Assembly (NCBI GenBank): GCA_910588075.1
Contig: CAJUOS010000012.1
Span: 1 to 47,726, forward strand
Reading direction: 5' to 3'
Length of the DNA stretch: 47,726 bases
Origin: an uncultured Erysipelotrichaceae bacterium
GTDB lineage: Bacteria > Bacillota_I > Bacilli_A > Erysipelotrichales > Coprobacillaceae
Numbering within the stretch: position 1 is the first letter of the stretch; the number at the start of each line of letters is the position of its first letter. This document shows, in pieces, positions 15,592 through 23,523 of the stretch. The notes below the pieces were generated by a model. It saw only the letters and a list, made by a program, of their open reading frames with translations, had not been told where the DNA came from and did not search any database. A program made the position numbers and the translations under genes.

Positions 15592-15620
15592 ATATAAAAA
15601 GGACTAAAATTTAGTCCTTT
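15592..15620 (-). terminator. Terminator after the 45-residue gene
   Basis: AAAGGACTAAA / TTTAGTCCTTT stem in transcript sense (15598-15620) then a T-rich run, eight bases beyond the stop at 15628. It also separates the upstream transcript from the AI-2E gene start at 15577. Confidence 0.8.
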
Positions 15621-15627
15621 GTACTTC

Positions 15628-15765
15628 TTAAAGCTGTTCTTTAATAGCCTTTTTTGCCTTATGAACAGAATGTTCAATATCATTAGCACAAGGCATATCA
15701 CTCATAAAAATCATTGCTGCTGCAACAATCCCAGCTGAGAAAAAAGCAACTGTTAGTTTAGACAT
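15628..15765 (-). CDS. Small membrane or secreted protein, 45 residues
   Basis: MSKLTVAFFSAGIVAAAMIFMSDM forms one hydrophobic segment, followed by a short charged amphipathic tail (EHSVHKAKKAIKEQL). AAAGGAGTGAG gives a strong ribosome site nine bases before the ATG, and a terminator follows eight bases after the stop. The frame, ribosome site and terminator make it a credible independent gene. The tail loosely recalls YtxH-type small proteins, but I do not assign a family. Confidence 0.65.
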   Translation of the reverse strand: MSKLTVAFFSAGIVAAAMIFMSDMPCANDIEHSVHKAKKAIKEQL

Positions 15766-15807
15766 GGTGTCTCACTCCTTTAAAAGTACATTCTTATTAT
15801 GTGCTTT

Positions 15808-18000
15808 TTATTCAAAATCATACACAGAAATATCATCATTTGATAATAATTTTTGTTTTAAAGTTGTGCGTCTTTTCTCATCATGATTATTTGTAATGCC
15901 ATATCCAAATGCTTGATGATTACCTAAAATAAATAATGATTGTTTTGCTCTTGTTAAACCTGTATAAATTAAATTTTTTCTTAACATAATATAATAATCT
16001 TTTAAAATTGGCATAATCACAATTTTAAATTCATTACCTTGTGATTTATGAATACTCATACAATAAGCATGAGTAATAGTATAAAACTCATTTGATGTAT
16101 ATTCTACATATTCACCATCAAAATTAACAATAAGAGTATCAGTTAAAAATTCAAAATTATCTTTATAACATATTTCTTCTAAAATACCAATATCACCATT
16201 AAAAACATTATCATCTATACGATTTTTAAGTTGTAAAATCTTATCTCCCTCTCTAAAAATACGCTTACCTACTCTAAGTTCATTTTTAAAACCATCTTGA
16301 GGATTAAGCAATTCTTGTAAACAATCATTGAGTGCATCAATTCCTGCTACACCATTATACATGGGAGCAAGAACTTGAATATCATTAGCATCATAACCTT
16401 CTTGTATCGCTTTGGATACTAAAATTTTAACATTTTTAACAACATCATAGGGTACACATGATTGAAAATGGATATCATGATATTGAAAAAATAAATTTTC
16501 ATCATATTGATCATTTCTAATACTATGAGCTAACTGAATAATACCACTTTCTTGTGATTGACGGTATATATGATTTAATTGAATAGTTGGTACTAATTGA
16601 CTTTCTAATAAATCTTTTAAAACATGTCCTGGTGATACTGAAGGAAGTTGTTGATCATCACCAATGATTAAAACCTTTGTTACTCTTTGAGAAGCTTCTA
16701 AAAGATGAGAAAATAAAAGTGTATCAACCATTGAAAACTCATCTATAACCAATAAATCAACATTCAAAGGATGAGAAGCATCAACTGCAAATGTATTGGT
16801 ATGTAAATCCCATTTTAATAATCTATGAATAGTACAAGCTTCTAATCCTGTAACTTCACTTAATCTTTTGGCTGCTCTTCCTGTTGGAGCAACAAGAGCA
16901 ATACTTTGATCAGGATTTAATTGCATAAACAATTTGATAATAGCTTTGACAATTGTTGTTTTTCCTGTTCCTGGACCTCCTGTTAAAATCATTGCTGATT
17001 GTTGCAAAAACAAATAAATTGCTTCTTTTTGTAATTCATCATATTGAATAGATAAACTTTCTTCTAATTGTTGAATGAGAATATTGATTTCCTCTTCTTC
17101 ATAAACATATAAAGGAACATTTAACCATCTTTTAAAAGTTCTAGAAATCATTTTTTCACTTTCATACAAATCATAAGGATAATATTTATCAACATCCTGA
17201 ATAATTTTATTTTCTTCAATGAGTTCATCTAATTTATCTTGAAAAGTATCATATCCAATTTGTGGTATATAACGGTGAAAATTCTTATAAATATAATCAT
17301 AATCATGATATGTACTTCCATCTTGAAAACAAATTTCTTTTAAAGCATAAAGAATAGCAGCTTTAATTCTATTTTCATCAACAGGATCCACACCTATTTT
17401 TAAAGCTAAGTCATCTGCTGTTTTAAAACCAATTCCATCTATATCATCAATTAATTGATATGGATTATTTTGTAGAACATCTAAAGTTCTTTCTTGGTAA
17501 ACAGCTTGAATTAATGCTAAATGTTTTGTACTAATTCCATAACCCATAAAAAAAGATAAAACTTCTTGATCAAAATCTTGAGAAGATAAAACTTCTACTA
17601 TTGTTTCTCTTTTCTTTTCATTCATACCTCTTACTTGATCTAAAACATGTTTATCCTCTTTTATTTGGCTAAGTGCATCTTTCCCCAATGTTTCCACAAT
17701 AGCAGTTGCCTGTTTTTCTCCAATTCCTTTAAATAAAGAACTTGATAAATAACGAATAACTTCACTTTTATCATCTGCCAAAATAATTTCATAAGACTTG
17801 ATTTGAAATTGTTTACCATATTTAGGATGAATAATATATTCACCTTGAAAACGATATTTATCTTGAGGATTGACATAACTCATATATCCCGTTGCTAAAA
17901 TAGGTTTATCCTCTTGTTCTGTATCAATAGTACAAACAATAAACTTTGTCTCTTCACTATAAAAACGAACATGTTTAATAATTCCAATATATTCTAACAT
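15808..18000 (-). CDS. recD2: RecD2 family ATP-dependent 5'-3' DNA helicase
   Basis: 730 residues. The N-terminal extension typical of RecD2 has an OB-like part and tandem helix-hairpin-helix elements (FKGIGEKQATAIVETLG about 90-106; IDGIGFKTADDLALKIG about 188-204). The SF1B motor has Walker A GGPGTGKTT (about 341-349), APTGRAAKR (Ia), VIDEFSMVD (motif II, about 405-413), GDDQQLPSV (motif III) and a C-terminal THAYCMSIHKSQGNEF and YTGLTRAK. It acts in recombination and fork protection, without RecBC. The ATG overlaps the mnmA stop by one base, the common Bacillota order mnmA-recD2. Confidence 0.94.
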   Translation of the reverse strand: MLEYIGIIKHVRFYSEETKFIVCTIDTEQEDKPILATGYMSYVNPQDKYRFQGEYIIHPKYGKQFQIKSYEIILADDKSEVIRYLSSSLFKGIGEKQATAIVETLGKDALSQIKEDKHVLDQVRGMNEKKRETIVEVLSSQDFDQEVLSFFMGYGISTKHLALIQAVYQERTLDVLQNNPYQLIDDIDGIGFKTADDLALKIGVDPVDENRIKAAILYALKEICFQDGSTYHDYDYIYKNFHRYIPQIGYDTFQDKLDELIEENKIIQDVDKYYPYDLYESEKMISRTFKRWLNVPLYVYEEEEINILIQQLEESLSIQYDELQKEAIYLFLQQSAMILTGGPGTGKTTIVKAIIKLFMQLNPDQSIALVAPTGRAAKRLSEVTGLEACTIHRLLKWDLHTNTFAVDASHPLNVDLLVIDEFSMVDTLLFSHLLEASQRVTKVLIIGDDQQLPSVSPGHVLKDLLESQLVPTIQLNHIYRQSQESGIIQLAHSIRNDQYDENLFFQYHDIHFQSCVPYDVVKNVKILVSKAIQEGYDANDIQVLAPMYNGVAGIDALNDCLQELLNPQDGFKNELRVGKRIFREGDKILQLKNRIDDNVFNGDIGILEEICYKDNFEFLTDTLIVNFDGEYVEYTSNEFYTITHAYCMSIHKSQGNEFKIVIMPILKDYYIMLRKNLIYTGLTRAKQSLFILGNHQAFGYGITNNHDEKRRTTLKQKLLSNDDISVYDFE

Positions 18001-19133
18001 TATAAATATGTAATCTCCTTATTATCTTTATAAACTTTTTCAATTGTTCCTCCACCTAAACATATTTCACCATCATAAAAAACAGCAGCTTGTCCTGGTG
18101 TTACTGCTTTAATAGGTTGATTAAAAGTAACATATACAGCTGTTTCATCAATAAAATGAAGAGAAACATCATTATCTTTTTGACGATATCTAAACTTAGC
18201 AGTACAACTTAATTCTCCTTGTGGTTTCACTTGTGATACCCAATTCACATCAGTAATCAAAGCTCCTTCACTCATTAACCATTGATTTTGATCACCTTGA
18301 CACACATATAAAATATTATGATCATATTCTTTTCCTACAACAAACCATGCATCTCCTGGTCCTCCAATATTTAAACCTTTTCTTTGTCCAATTGTATAAT
18401 ACATGATTCCTTGATGTTCACCTACAACTCTTTGTGTTTCTATATCAACCATTTTTCCAGCTTTAGCAGGAATATAATTCTTCAAAAACTCTCTAAAATC
18501 CCTTTCACCAATAAAACAAATTCCTGTACTGTCTTTTTTATGAGCGACTGGTAATTTTAAATTTTCAGCTAATTTTCTCACTTCTGGCTTTGTTAAATGT
18601 CCAATTGGAAATAAAGAAGATTGCAATTGCTTTTGATTTAATTGACACAAAAAATATGTTTGATCTTTATTACTATCAATACCTCTTAGCATTATTGAAT
18701 CTTGATTTTGATAATGCGCTACACGAGCATAATGTCCTGTAGCTATATAATCAGCATCTATTGATTTTGCATAATCTAAAAAAGCTTTAAATTTAATATG
18801 CTTATTACATAAAATATCAGGATTAGGTGTTCTTCCTTTAGTATATTCTTCTAAAAAATATGTAAAAACATGATCCCAATATTCTTTTATAAAATCTACA
18901 CGTCTTAATTCAATACCTAAATGTTCTGCCACTTTTTTAGCATCATTATAATCTTTTTCTTGGGGGCAAATATCATCATTATTTGTAGGATTACCTAAAA
19001 TATCATTATTTAATGAAGAATCCCAATTACGCATAAATACCCCAATGACTTCATATCCTTGTTCTTTTAATACATATGCAGCAACTGCACTATCAACTCC
19101 TCCACTTAATCCTAAAACAACTCTTTCTTTCAT
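18000..19133 (-). CDS. mnmA: tRNA-specific 2-thiouridylase MnmA
   Basis: 377 residues, full length. It installs sulfur at C2 of U34 in Lys, Glu and Gln tRNAs. The PP-loop GLSGGVDSAVAA (about 8-19) binds ATP. The catalytic cysteines are in TPNPDILCNKHIKF (Cys about 105) and STGICFIGERDF (Cys about 205). ATGHYARV and KDQTYFLCQLNQ are further signatures, and the C-terminal beta-barrel ends with VTPGQAAVFYDGEICLGGG. Its neighbour recD2 starts at its stop codon. It is divergent from the alkyltransferase-like gene. Confidence 0.96.
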   Translation of the reverse strand: MKERVVLGLSGGVDSAVAAYVLKEQGYEVIGVFMRNWDSSLNNDILGNPTNNDDICPQEKDYNDAKKVAEHLGIELRRVDFIKEYWDHVFTYFLEEYTKGRTPNPDILCNKHIKFKAFLDYAKSIDADYIATGHYARVAHYQNQDSIMLRGIDSNKDQTYFLCQLNQKQLQSSLFPIGHLTKPEVRKLAENLKLPVAHKKDSTGICFIGERDFREFLKNYIPAKAGKMVDIETQRVVGEHQGIMYYTIGQRKGLNIGGPGDAWFVVGKEYDHNILYVCQGDQNQWLMSEGALITDVNWVSQVKPQGELSCTAKFRYRQKDNDVSLHFIDETAVYVTFNQPIKAVTPGQAAVFYDGEICLGGGTIEKVYKDNKEITYL

Positions 19134-19214
19134 AAAAAACCCTCCTTTTGCCTTTATATTCTATCACTTTACGACACGATTATAAAGAAAAAAGTATAAA
19201 AAGATAAATACAAC

Positions 19215-19243
19215 TTGTGATAAAAAAATAATCATTTTATAAT
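19215..19243 (+). promoter_or_regulatory. Promoter of the alkyltransferase-like gene
   Basis: TTGTGA (19215-19220), 17-base spacer, TATAAT (19238-19243); the ATG lies 30 bases further on with AAAGAGG before it. Confidence 0.7.
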
Positions 19244-19273
19244 ATAAACAAATCATATGAAAGAGGTTAGTTT

Positions 19274-19579
19274 ATGGAAGATGAATTTATTTTTCAAGTT
19301 TTAGAAATTGTTACTGAAATTCCTAAAGGAAAAGTAGCTAGTTATAAACAAATTGCTATTTTAGCAAATAGAAATAAAAATGCTCGTTTAGTAGGCAAAA
19401 TTTTATCTCATGCCTCTTTTTATGGTCAATATCCTTGTCATCGTGTTGTTAATAGTATGGGAAGATTAGTTCCTCATTGGCATGAGCAAAAAGATTTATT
19501 ATTACAAGAAGGTATTTTGTTTAAAGAAAATGGATACGTTGATATGAAAAAATGTCAATGGCAAACAAAAAAAGAATAA
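19274..19579 (+). CDS. MGMT-family (O6-alkylguanine) protein, catalytic domain only
   Basis: 101 residues, only the DNA-binding/alkyl-acceptor domain of methylguanine methyltransferases. It shows the helix-turn-helix region IPKGKVASYKQIAILA (about 16-31), RLVGKILSHA with the arginine-finger position (about 38), and PCHRVVNSMG with the acceptor Cys (about 55). Since the Cys is present, it differs from the Atl1/YbaZ class, where Trp or Ala replaces it. Short forms like this are common in Bacillota. It probably repairs or flags alkylated guanine. It stands alone with its own promoter and terminator. Confidence 0.87.
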   Translation: MEDEFIFQVLEIVTEIPKGKVASYKQIAILANRNKNARLVGKILSHASFYGQYPCHRVVNSMGRLVPHWHEQKDLLLQEGILFKENGYVDMKKCQWQTKKE

Positions 19580-19590
19580 ATATTGAAAAC

Positions 19591-19626
19591 AAAAAAGTTG
19601 AGATACTCTCAGTATTTCAACTTTTC
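19591..19626. terminator. Bidirectional terminator between converging genes
   Basis: AAAGTTGAGATACT / AGTATTTCAACTTT (19594-19624) with a three-base loop has A-runs on the left and T-runs on the right, so it can end transcripts from the alkyltransferase gene (+) and glucokinase gene (-), which stops at 19631. Confidence 0.85.
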
Positions 19627-19630
19627 TTTA

Positions 19631-20551
19631 TTATTTCAATTTAGACATTGGTAACATTGCAGCTCCAATAGCACCACAATCTTCAATTTCTGTTTCAAGC
19701 AATGGAATATAACCTCTCATACCAACATGTATTTTTGCATTAAATTGTTCAACTAAACGATTTAAGAAATAACGTTTAGATTTCATAACACCACCACCAA
19801 TAACAAAGCAATGTGGATCAACTGTATGAGCAATATTAGCAAACATAGTCGCTAATTCACTAACACATTCATCAACAATACCTTGTGCAGTTACATCACC
19901 TTCATCAGCTAATCTGAAAACATCACCAGCATGACTCACTTTATCTTCACCTAAAAGTTCTTTTCCTTTTCTAGTTATAGCTGTTCCACTAGCTTCACCT
20001 TCAACAGCACCAGGATTTAAACCTCCAAATTTATATCCATTATTTTTAACAATAATATTTCCAATTTCTCCAGCATGACCTCTACCACCAGAAACAAGTT
20101 GTCCATTTACAATAAATGCCCCTCCAATTCCAGTAGAAATTGTTACATAATAACAACTAGGTTTTCCTTTTCCTGCTCCAAGAATGGCTTCTGCTAACCC
20201 TGCAACATTAGCATCATTATCAATAAATACAGGTAAATTAAATCTTTCAGATAATTTTTCACAAATTGGATAATTCTCAAATCCTGGTAAATTTGTTGCC
20301 ATAATCATCACACCATTAACTGTGTCAACTGGTCCAGGAACACCAATCCCAATCCCTTCTACATTTTGTAAACCATTACAAACTGTACAATCTAAACTTT
20401 CAATTTGTCTAATAATTTTAGCACAAACAAAGTCAGGTCCATTTTCTCTTTCAGTTGCATCTTTTACTTCACTATATGATTGTCCATTTTCATCTACTAA
20501 AAGAGTTCTTACATTTGTTCCACCTAAATCAATTCCAATATAGTATTTCAT
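19631..20551 (-). CDS. ROK family glucokinase lacking the zinc motif
   Basis: 306 residues. ATP-binding start GIDLGGTNVRTLLVD (about 5-19), catalytic Asp in FIDNDANVAGLAE (about 109-121), phosphate loop STGIGGAFIVNG and C-terminal FVIGGGVMKS support a sugar kinase, most likely glucose to glucose-6-phosphate. Classical ROK proteins have GEIGH and CxCGxxGCxE binding zinc. Here the segment reads GHAGEIGN, then GLNPGAVEGEASG, so the His and all three Cys are absent. A Clostridia-type zinc-free ROK branch has a similar LNPG..EG.ASG pattern, so this is probably a lineage type rather than damage. It has its own promoter and terminator. Confidence 0.88.
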   Translation of the reverse strand: MKYYIGIDLGGTNVRTLLVDENGQSYSEVKDATERENGPDFVCAKIIRQIESLDCTVCNGLQNVEGIGIGVPGPVDTVNGVMIMATNLPGFENYPICEKLSERFNLPVFIDNDANVAGLAEAILGAGKGKPSCYYVTISTGIGGAFIVNGQLVSGGRGHAGEIGNIIVKNNGYKFGGLNPGAVEGEASGTAITRKGKELLGEDKVSHAGDVFRLADEGDVTAQGIVDECVSELATMFANIAHTVDPHCFVIGGGVMKSKRYFLNRLVEQFNAKIHVGMRGYIPLLETEIEDCGAIGAAMLPMSKLK

Positions 20552-20579
20552 TATAATGATTTCCTCCTTATATATTTAC

Positions 20580-20607
20580 ATTATACAATAAATGATATCA
20601 CTTTCAA
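20580..20607 (-). promoter_or_regulatory. Promoter of the glucokinase gene
   Basis: TTGAAA (20602-20607), 16-base spacer, TATAAT (20580-20585) on the minus strand. The -35 overlaps the stop of the upstream rluA-type gene. AAGGAGG precedes the start. Confidence 0.78.
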
Positions 20608-21584
20608 AGTTGATTTTCATAAAAAATCTTTCTTTTTATATCCTCTAAATTTTGTGGCAATGGTGAGGTTATTATTTTATCTTGTAAATATTTTAAACAG
20701 CCTATTGGTTTAACAAAGCGAATTTGATAAGCATGTAAAAATTGATATGATAAATGAAATTGCTTTTTTATTTTCTTATTCAGTTCAAAATCACCATATT
20801 TACTATCCCCAATAATTGGATGTCCTACACTTGCAAGATGTACTCTAATTTGATGTGTACGTCCTGTTATTAATTTGACTTTTAATAGAGAAAATTGATA
20901 ATTGGTTTGTACTTGTTCTACTATTGTATGCATCATTAATGCTCCTGGTGTACTTTGAGAAACAACCTTAACTAATGATTGGTTTTCTTCCTTTTTCATA
21001 TATCCAATTAAATCTGATGAACTCATATTTCCCTTGCAAATTGTTAAATATGTTTTATCAATACAATGACGTTTCTTCATCATTTCATTTAAGTCTTGCA
21101 AAGCTTTCATAGTTTTTCCAAAAATAACAATTCCACTTGTATTACGATCCAAACGATGAACAGGTCCAGGAACAAAACCTAAATCTTGATAAGGATCATA
21201 TTCTTTCTTTTGATAGAGATATGTTAAAACTTGATGAGATAAAGTATTTATATCTTCTTCTTTATCTTCATGAACCAATAATCCTGCTGGTTTACTAACC
21301 ACTAAAATATGTTGATCTTCATATAAAACATTAAATTCTATTTTTAGATCAAATATAGTTTGTGGTTTTGTATATTCTTGAAACTTATCCTCATACAAAA
21401 ACAATGAAACAATATCATTTTCTTGTAAAATATAATTTTCTTTAATTTTCATTCCATTGACTTTTACATCTTTTTTTCTCAACATTTTATAAATGAGTTG
21501 TGGAGGAGCTTGACATAATAATTTCTTTAAATATTTATCAATTCTTTGATTTGCATGATTTTTATCAATAACTAATGTTTTCAT
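20604..21584 (-). CDS. RluA family RNA pseudouridine synthase
   Basis: 326 residues: an N-terminal S4 domain (about 10-65; QRIDKYLKKLLCQAPPQLIYKMLRKKDVKVNG) then the RluA catalytic domain with PAGLLVHED, PVHRLDRNTSGIVIFGKT (catalytic Asp about 145), KTYLTICKG and TGRTHQIRVHLASVGHPIIGDSKYG. It converts uridine to pseudouridine in rRNA; whether it is RluC- or RluD-like cannot be told by eye. The second ATG (21584) is preferred because GGTGA abuts the first. It is preceded by a leader containing no clear promoter on this strand. Confidence 0.92.
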   Translation of the reverse strand: MKTLVIDKNHANQRIDKYLKKLLCQAPPQLIYKMLRKKDVKVNGMKIKENYILQENDIVSLFLYEDKFQEYTKPQTIFDLKIEFNVLYEDQHILVVSKPAGLLVHEDKEEDINTLSHQVLTYLYQKKEYDPYQDLGFVPGPVHRLDRNTSGIVIFGKTMKALQDLNEMMKKRHCIDKTYLTICKGNMSSSDLIGYMKKEENQSLVKVVSQSTPGALMMHTIVEQVQTNYQFSLLKVKLITGRTHQIRVHLASVGHPIIGDSKYGDFELNKKIKKQFHLSYQFLHAYQIRFVKPIGCLKYLQDKIITSPLPQNLEDIKRKIFYENQL

Positions 21585-21650
21585 TTTCATTCACCATCGT
21601 TTATTATACATAATTTAAAAATAAAAATATACAAAAAATGGCTGAAAGCC

Positions 21651-21678
21651 TTTACATAAATAAAAAATTTGATATAAT
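21651..21678 (+). promoter_or_regulatory. Promoter of the putative small RNA
   Basis: TTTACA (21651-21656), 16-base spacer, TATAAT (21673-21678). The predicted start is near 21685. No ribosome site or frame follows before the terminator at 21754. Confidence 0.75.
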
Positions 21679-21684
21679 TATATT

Positions 21685-21789
21685 TGTTAAGTGGTACTCA
21701 CTTAATCATACCCCCCTATTATCACCCTAACGTGTAAATAATAGAGAGATAAAGAAAGTATGCTCCCCCGCGTGCTTTCTTTTCTTTTT
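21685..21789 (+). ncRNA. Putative trans-acting small RNA with three C-rich motifs
   Basis: About 105 nucleotides bounded by a good promoter and a strong terminator, with no reading frame. Three hairpins can be drawn: TTAAGTG-GTACT-CACTTAA (21687-21705); CTATTAT-CAC...GTG-TAA-ATAATAG (21716-21744); and the terminator GAAAGTATGC-TCCCCC-GCGTGCTTTC (21754-21779) with TTTTCTTTTT. C-runs fall in unpaired places: CCCCCC before the second hairpin (21711-21716), an ACCCTAA loop, and the TCCCCC terminator loop. In Gram-positive small RNAs such as the staphylococcal Rsa group, C-rich loops pair with Shine-Dalgarno sequences. The role here is inferred. It could also be a riboswitch leader, but the next gene has its own promoter. 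Confidence 0.65.
21754..21789 (+). terminator. Terminator of the small RNA
   Basis: Ten-pair stem (two G-U pairs) with a TCCCCC loop followed by TTTTCTTTTT. Confidence 0.85.
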
Positions 21790-21790
21790 G

Positions 21791-21799
21791 TGGTATAAT
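21791..21799 (+). promoter_or_regulatory. Extended -10 promoter of the Nudix gene
   Basis: TGG-TATAAT (TG at 21791-21792, TATAAT 21794-21799) is an extended -10 element immediately after the small RNA terminator. AGGAG lies before the ATG at 21820, giving a very short leader. Confidence 0.6.
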
Positions 21800-21819
21800 A
21801 AAGATAGGAGTGAGAAAAA

Positions 21820-22350
21820 ATGGAAAAAGAGTTAAAGAGTCAGGTCATTTATGATGGGAAAATATTAAAACTAACACGTGATGAAGTTGAATGTGAAAAT
21901 GGACTACATGCTTATAGAGAAGTTGTTCATCATCACGGTGGTGTATGTGTTCTTGCAGTTAAAGAAAATCAAATTATTTTAGTCAAACAATTTCGTTATC
22001 CAAATAGAATAGAAACTTTAGAAATACCAGCTGGAAAGTTGGAAAAAGATGAAGAACCTAAAATTTGTGCATTCAGAGAATTAGAAGAAGAAACAAATTA
22101 TCGTGCTAAAGATATGAAAAGAATTATGAAAGTCCTACCTTCACCAGGTTATACAAGTGAATGGTTATATTTGTATGAAGCTATTGATTTTCAAGAAGTT
22201 AGTGATTCCTTAGATGGTGATGAAGATGAGTTTATTGATATTGTTCATATGGATATCGAGGAAGCTTATCAAAAAGTTCTTAATGGTACCATTGTTGATG
22301 CTAAAACAGTTATAGCTATTATGTATGCCTATAATCAAAAAGTATTATAA
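21820..22350 (+). CDS. nudF: Nudix hydrolase, ADP-ribose pyrophosphatase type
   Basis: 176 residues. The NudF family splits ADP-ribose to AMP and ribose-5-phosphate. EVVHHHGGVCVLA (about 34-46) and QFRYPNRIETLEIPAGKLE (about 66-84) are typical of ADP-ribose enzymes. The Nudix box GKLEKDEEPKICAFRELEEETN (about 81-102) keeps the catalytic RE..EE; the last Gly of the consensus is Asn. LPSPGYTSEWLYLY follows, as in NudF. It has its own extended -10 promoter and shares a bidirectional terminator with the converging CapA-like gene. Confidence 0.92.
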   Translation: MEKELKSQVIYDGKILKLTRDEVECENGLHAYREVVHHHGGVCVLAVKENQIILVKQFRYPNRIETLEIPAGKLEKDEEPKICAFRELEEETNYRAKDMKRIMKVLPSPGYTSEWLYLYEAIDFQEVSDSLDGDEDEFIDIVHMDIEEAYQKVLNGTIVDAKTVIAIMYAYNQKVL

Positions 22351-22395
22351 AAAACTATAACATTCATAGATAAACTATGAAATATTATAGTTTTT
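22351..22395. terminator. Bidirectional terminator between nudF and the CapA-like gene
   Basis: AAAACTATAA (22351-22360) pairs with TTATAGTTTT (22385-22394), with an inner CATAG/CTATG stem, flanked by A and T runs so it serves both converging genes. Confidence 0.82.
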
Positions 22396-23523
22396 TTACA
22401 TATCTATATGTATTGAAGGAGAAATTCTCTGGTTTACTTTTTCTTTCATTGTTTTAATAGAAATTTTACTGTTTTGATAACCATAGACACCATGTTGTTT
22501 AGCTAATTCATCAGTATAATCTTTTAAACGATAAACTGTAAACCCATATCTTGTTCCAATAATATTTCTTTGATTTTCTGCATAAAAATGATTGACAAGA
22601 GGTGTTAATGTTATATTTTCAATATTCACTTTACCATTATCTTTCTTAAAATCAAAAGATAACATACCTCCTAATTGTGTTTCTTCTTCCAACATACCAC
22701 TTATAAAATTCCCTAAACTATAAGCAACTAATGTCTTATGTCCATCTTTTCCATCTAACCATTCAACAGATTGTAAAGTATGAGTATGTGTACCAATAAT
22801 CACATCAACACCTAAATCTGTTAAATATTGTGCAAATTTCTTTTGAAAATCATTAGGTTTTGTATCATATTCTTTTCCCCAATGACAAGAAACAACAATA
22901 ACATCACTCACTTTTTTAGCTCTTTCAACATCCTCTTTCATCTTTGTTTTATCAAAATTATTATAACGATATTCACTTGGCTTTTGATCATAATTAACAT
23001 ATTGATTATATGATAATAAAGCAATACGTATACCATTTTTTTCAATGACTGGTACCTTTTTTTGCTCTTCTTTTGATTGATATAATCCAATATATTTCAT
23101 ATCTTTATATCTTTTAAAAAGTTGAATAGAGTGATCAACCGCTTTTTCGTTCATATCAAAAGCATGATTTGTAGAACCATTAACAATATCAAAACCTAAT
23201 TCATGTAATGTTCCAGCCATTTCATCTGGCGTATTAAATAATGGATATCCAGAATATTTAAAATTTCTTCCACCTAAAATTGTTTCTTGATTAATAAAAG
23301 AAACATCAGCTTCTTTAATATAAGATTGCATATGAGTATAATATGGTAAAAATTCATATGTTTCTCCTTGCTTGGCTTTATCAATAAGCTGTTTATGCAT
23401 AATGTTATCACCAACAGCTAAAAATGAAACTTTTTCTTCTTCCTTTTTTGTTTCTAATGGAAGAGAAGGACTTTGGCATCCTACAAGAAGCATCATGACT
23501 AATAATAATTTTATTTTTTTCAT
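22396..23523 (-). CDS. CapA family lipoprotein (PgsA/CapA metallophosphoesterase-like)
   Basis: 375 residues. A lipoprotein signal (MKKIKLLLVMMLLVGC, Cys 16) is followed by the CapA fold: FLAVGDNIMHKQL (about 34-46), SFINQETILGG, NGSTNHAFDMNE (about 115-126), VSCHWGKEYD (about 217-226) and GTHTHTLQSVEW (about 245-256), with His and Asp placed as in calcineurin-like phosphatases. The family name comes from poly-gamma-glutamate synthesis, but no capBC genes are present, so an envelope phosphatase/amidase role is as likely. It overlaps the VanY-like gene by four bases, so both depend on the promoter at 24474. Confidence 0.88.
   Translation of the reverse strand: MKKIKLLLVMMLLVGCQSPSLPLETKKEEEKVSFLAVGDNIMHKQLIDKAKQGETYEFLPYYTHMQSYIKEADVSFINQETILGGRNFKYSGYPLFNTPDEMAGTLHELGFDIVNGSTNHAFDMNEKAVDHSIQLFKRYKDMKYIGLYQSKEEQKKVPVIEKNGIRIALLSYNQYVNYDQKPSEYRYNNFDKTKMKEDVERAKKVSDVIVVSCHWGKEYDTKPNDFQKKFAQYLTDLGVDVIIGTHTHTLQSVEWLDGKDGHKTLVAYSLGNFISGMLEEETQLGGMLSFDFKKDNGKVNIENITLTPLVNHFYAENQRNIIGTRYGFTVYRLKDYTDELAKQHGVYGYQNSKISIKTMKEKVNQRISPSIHIDM

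Noticed and set aside
21685..21820. Riboswitch controlling the Nudix gene
   Set aside because: No known aptamer consensus was recognised, and a separate extended -10 lies between the terminator and the gene. Kept as an alternative only.
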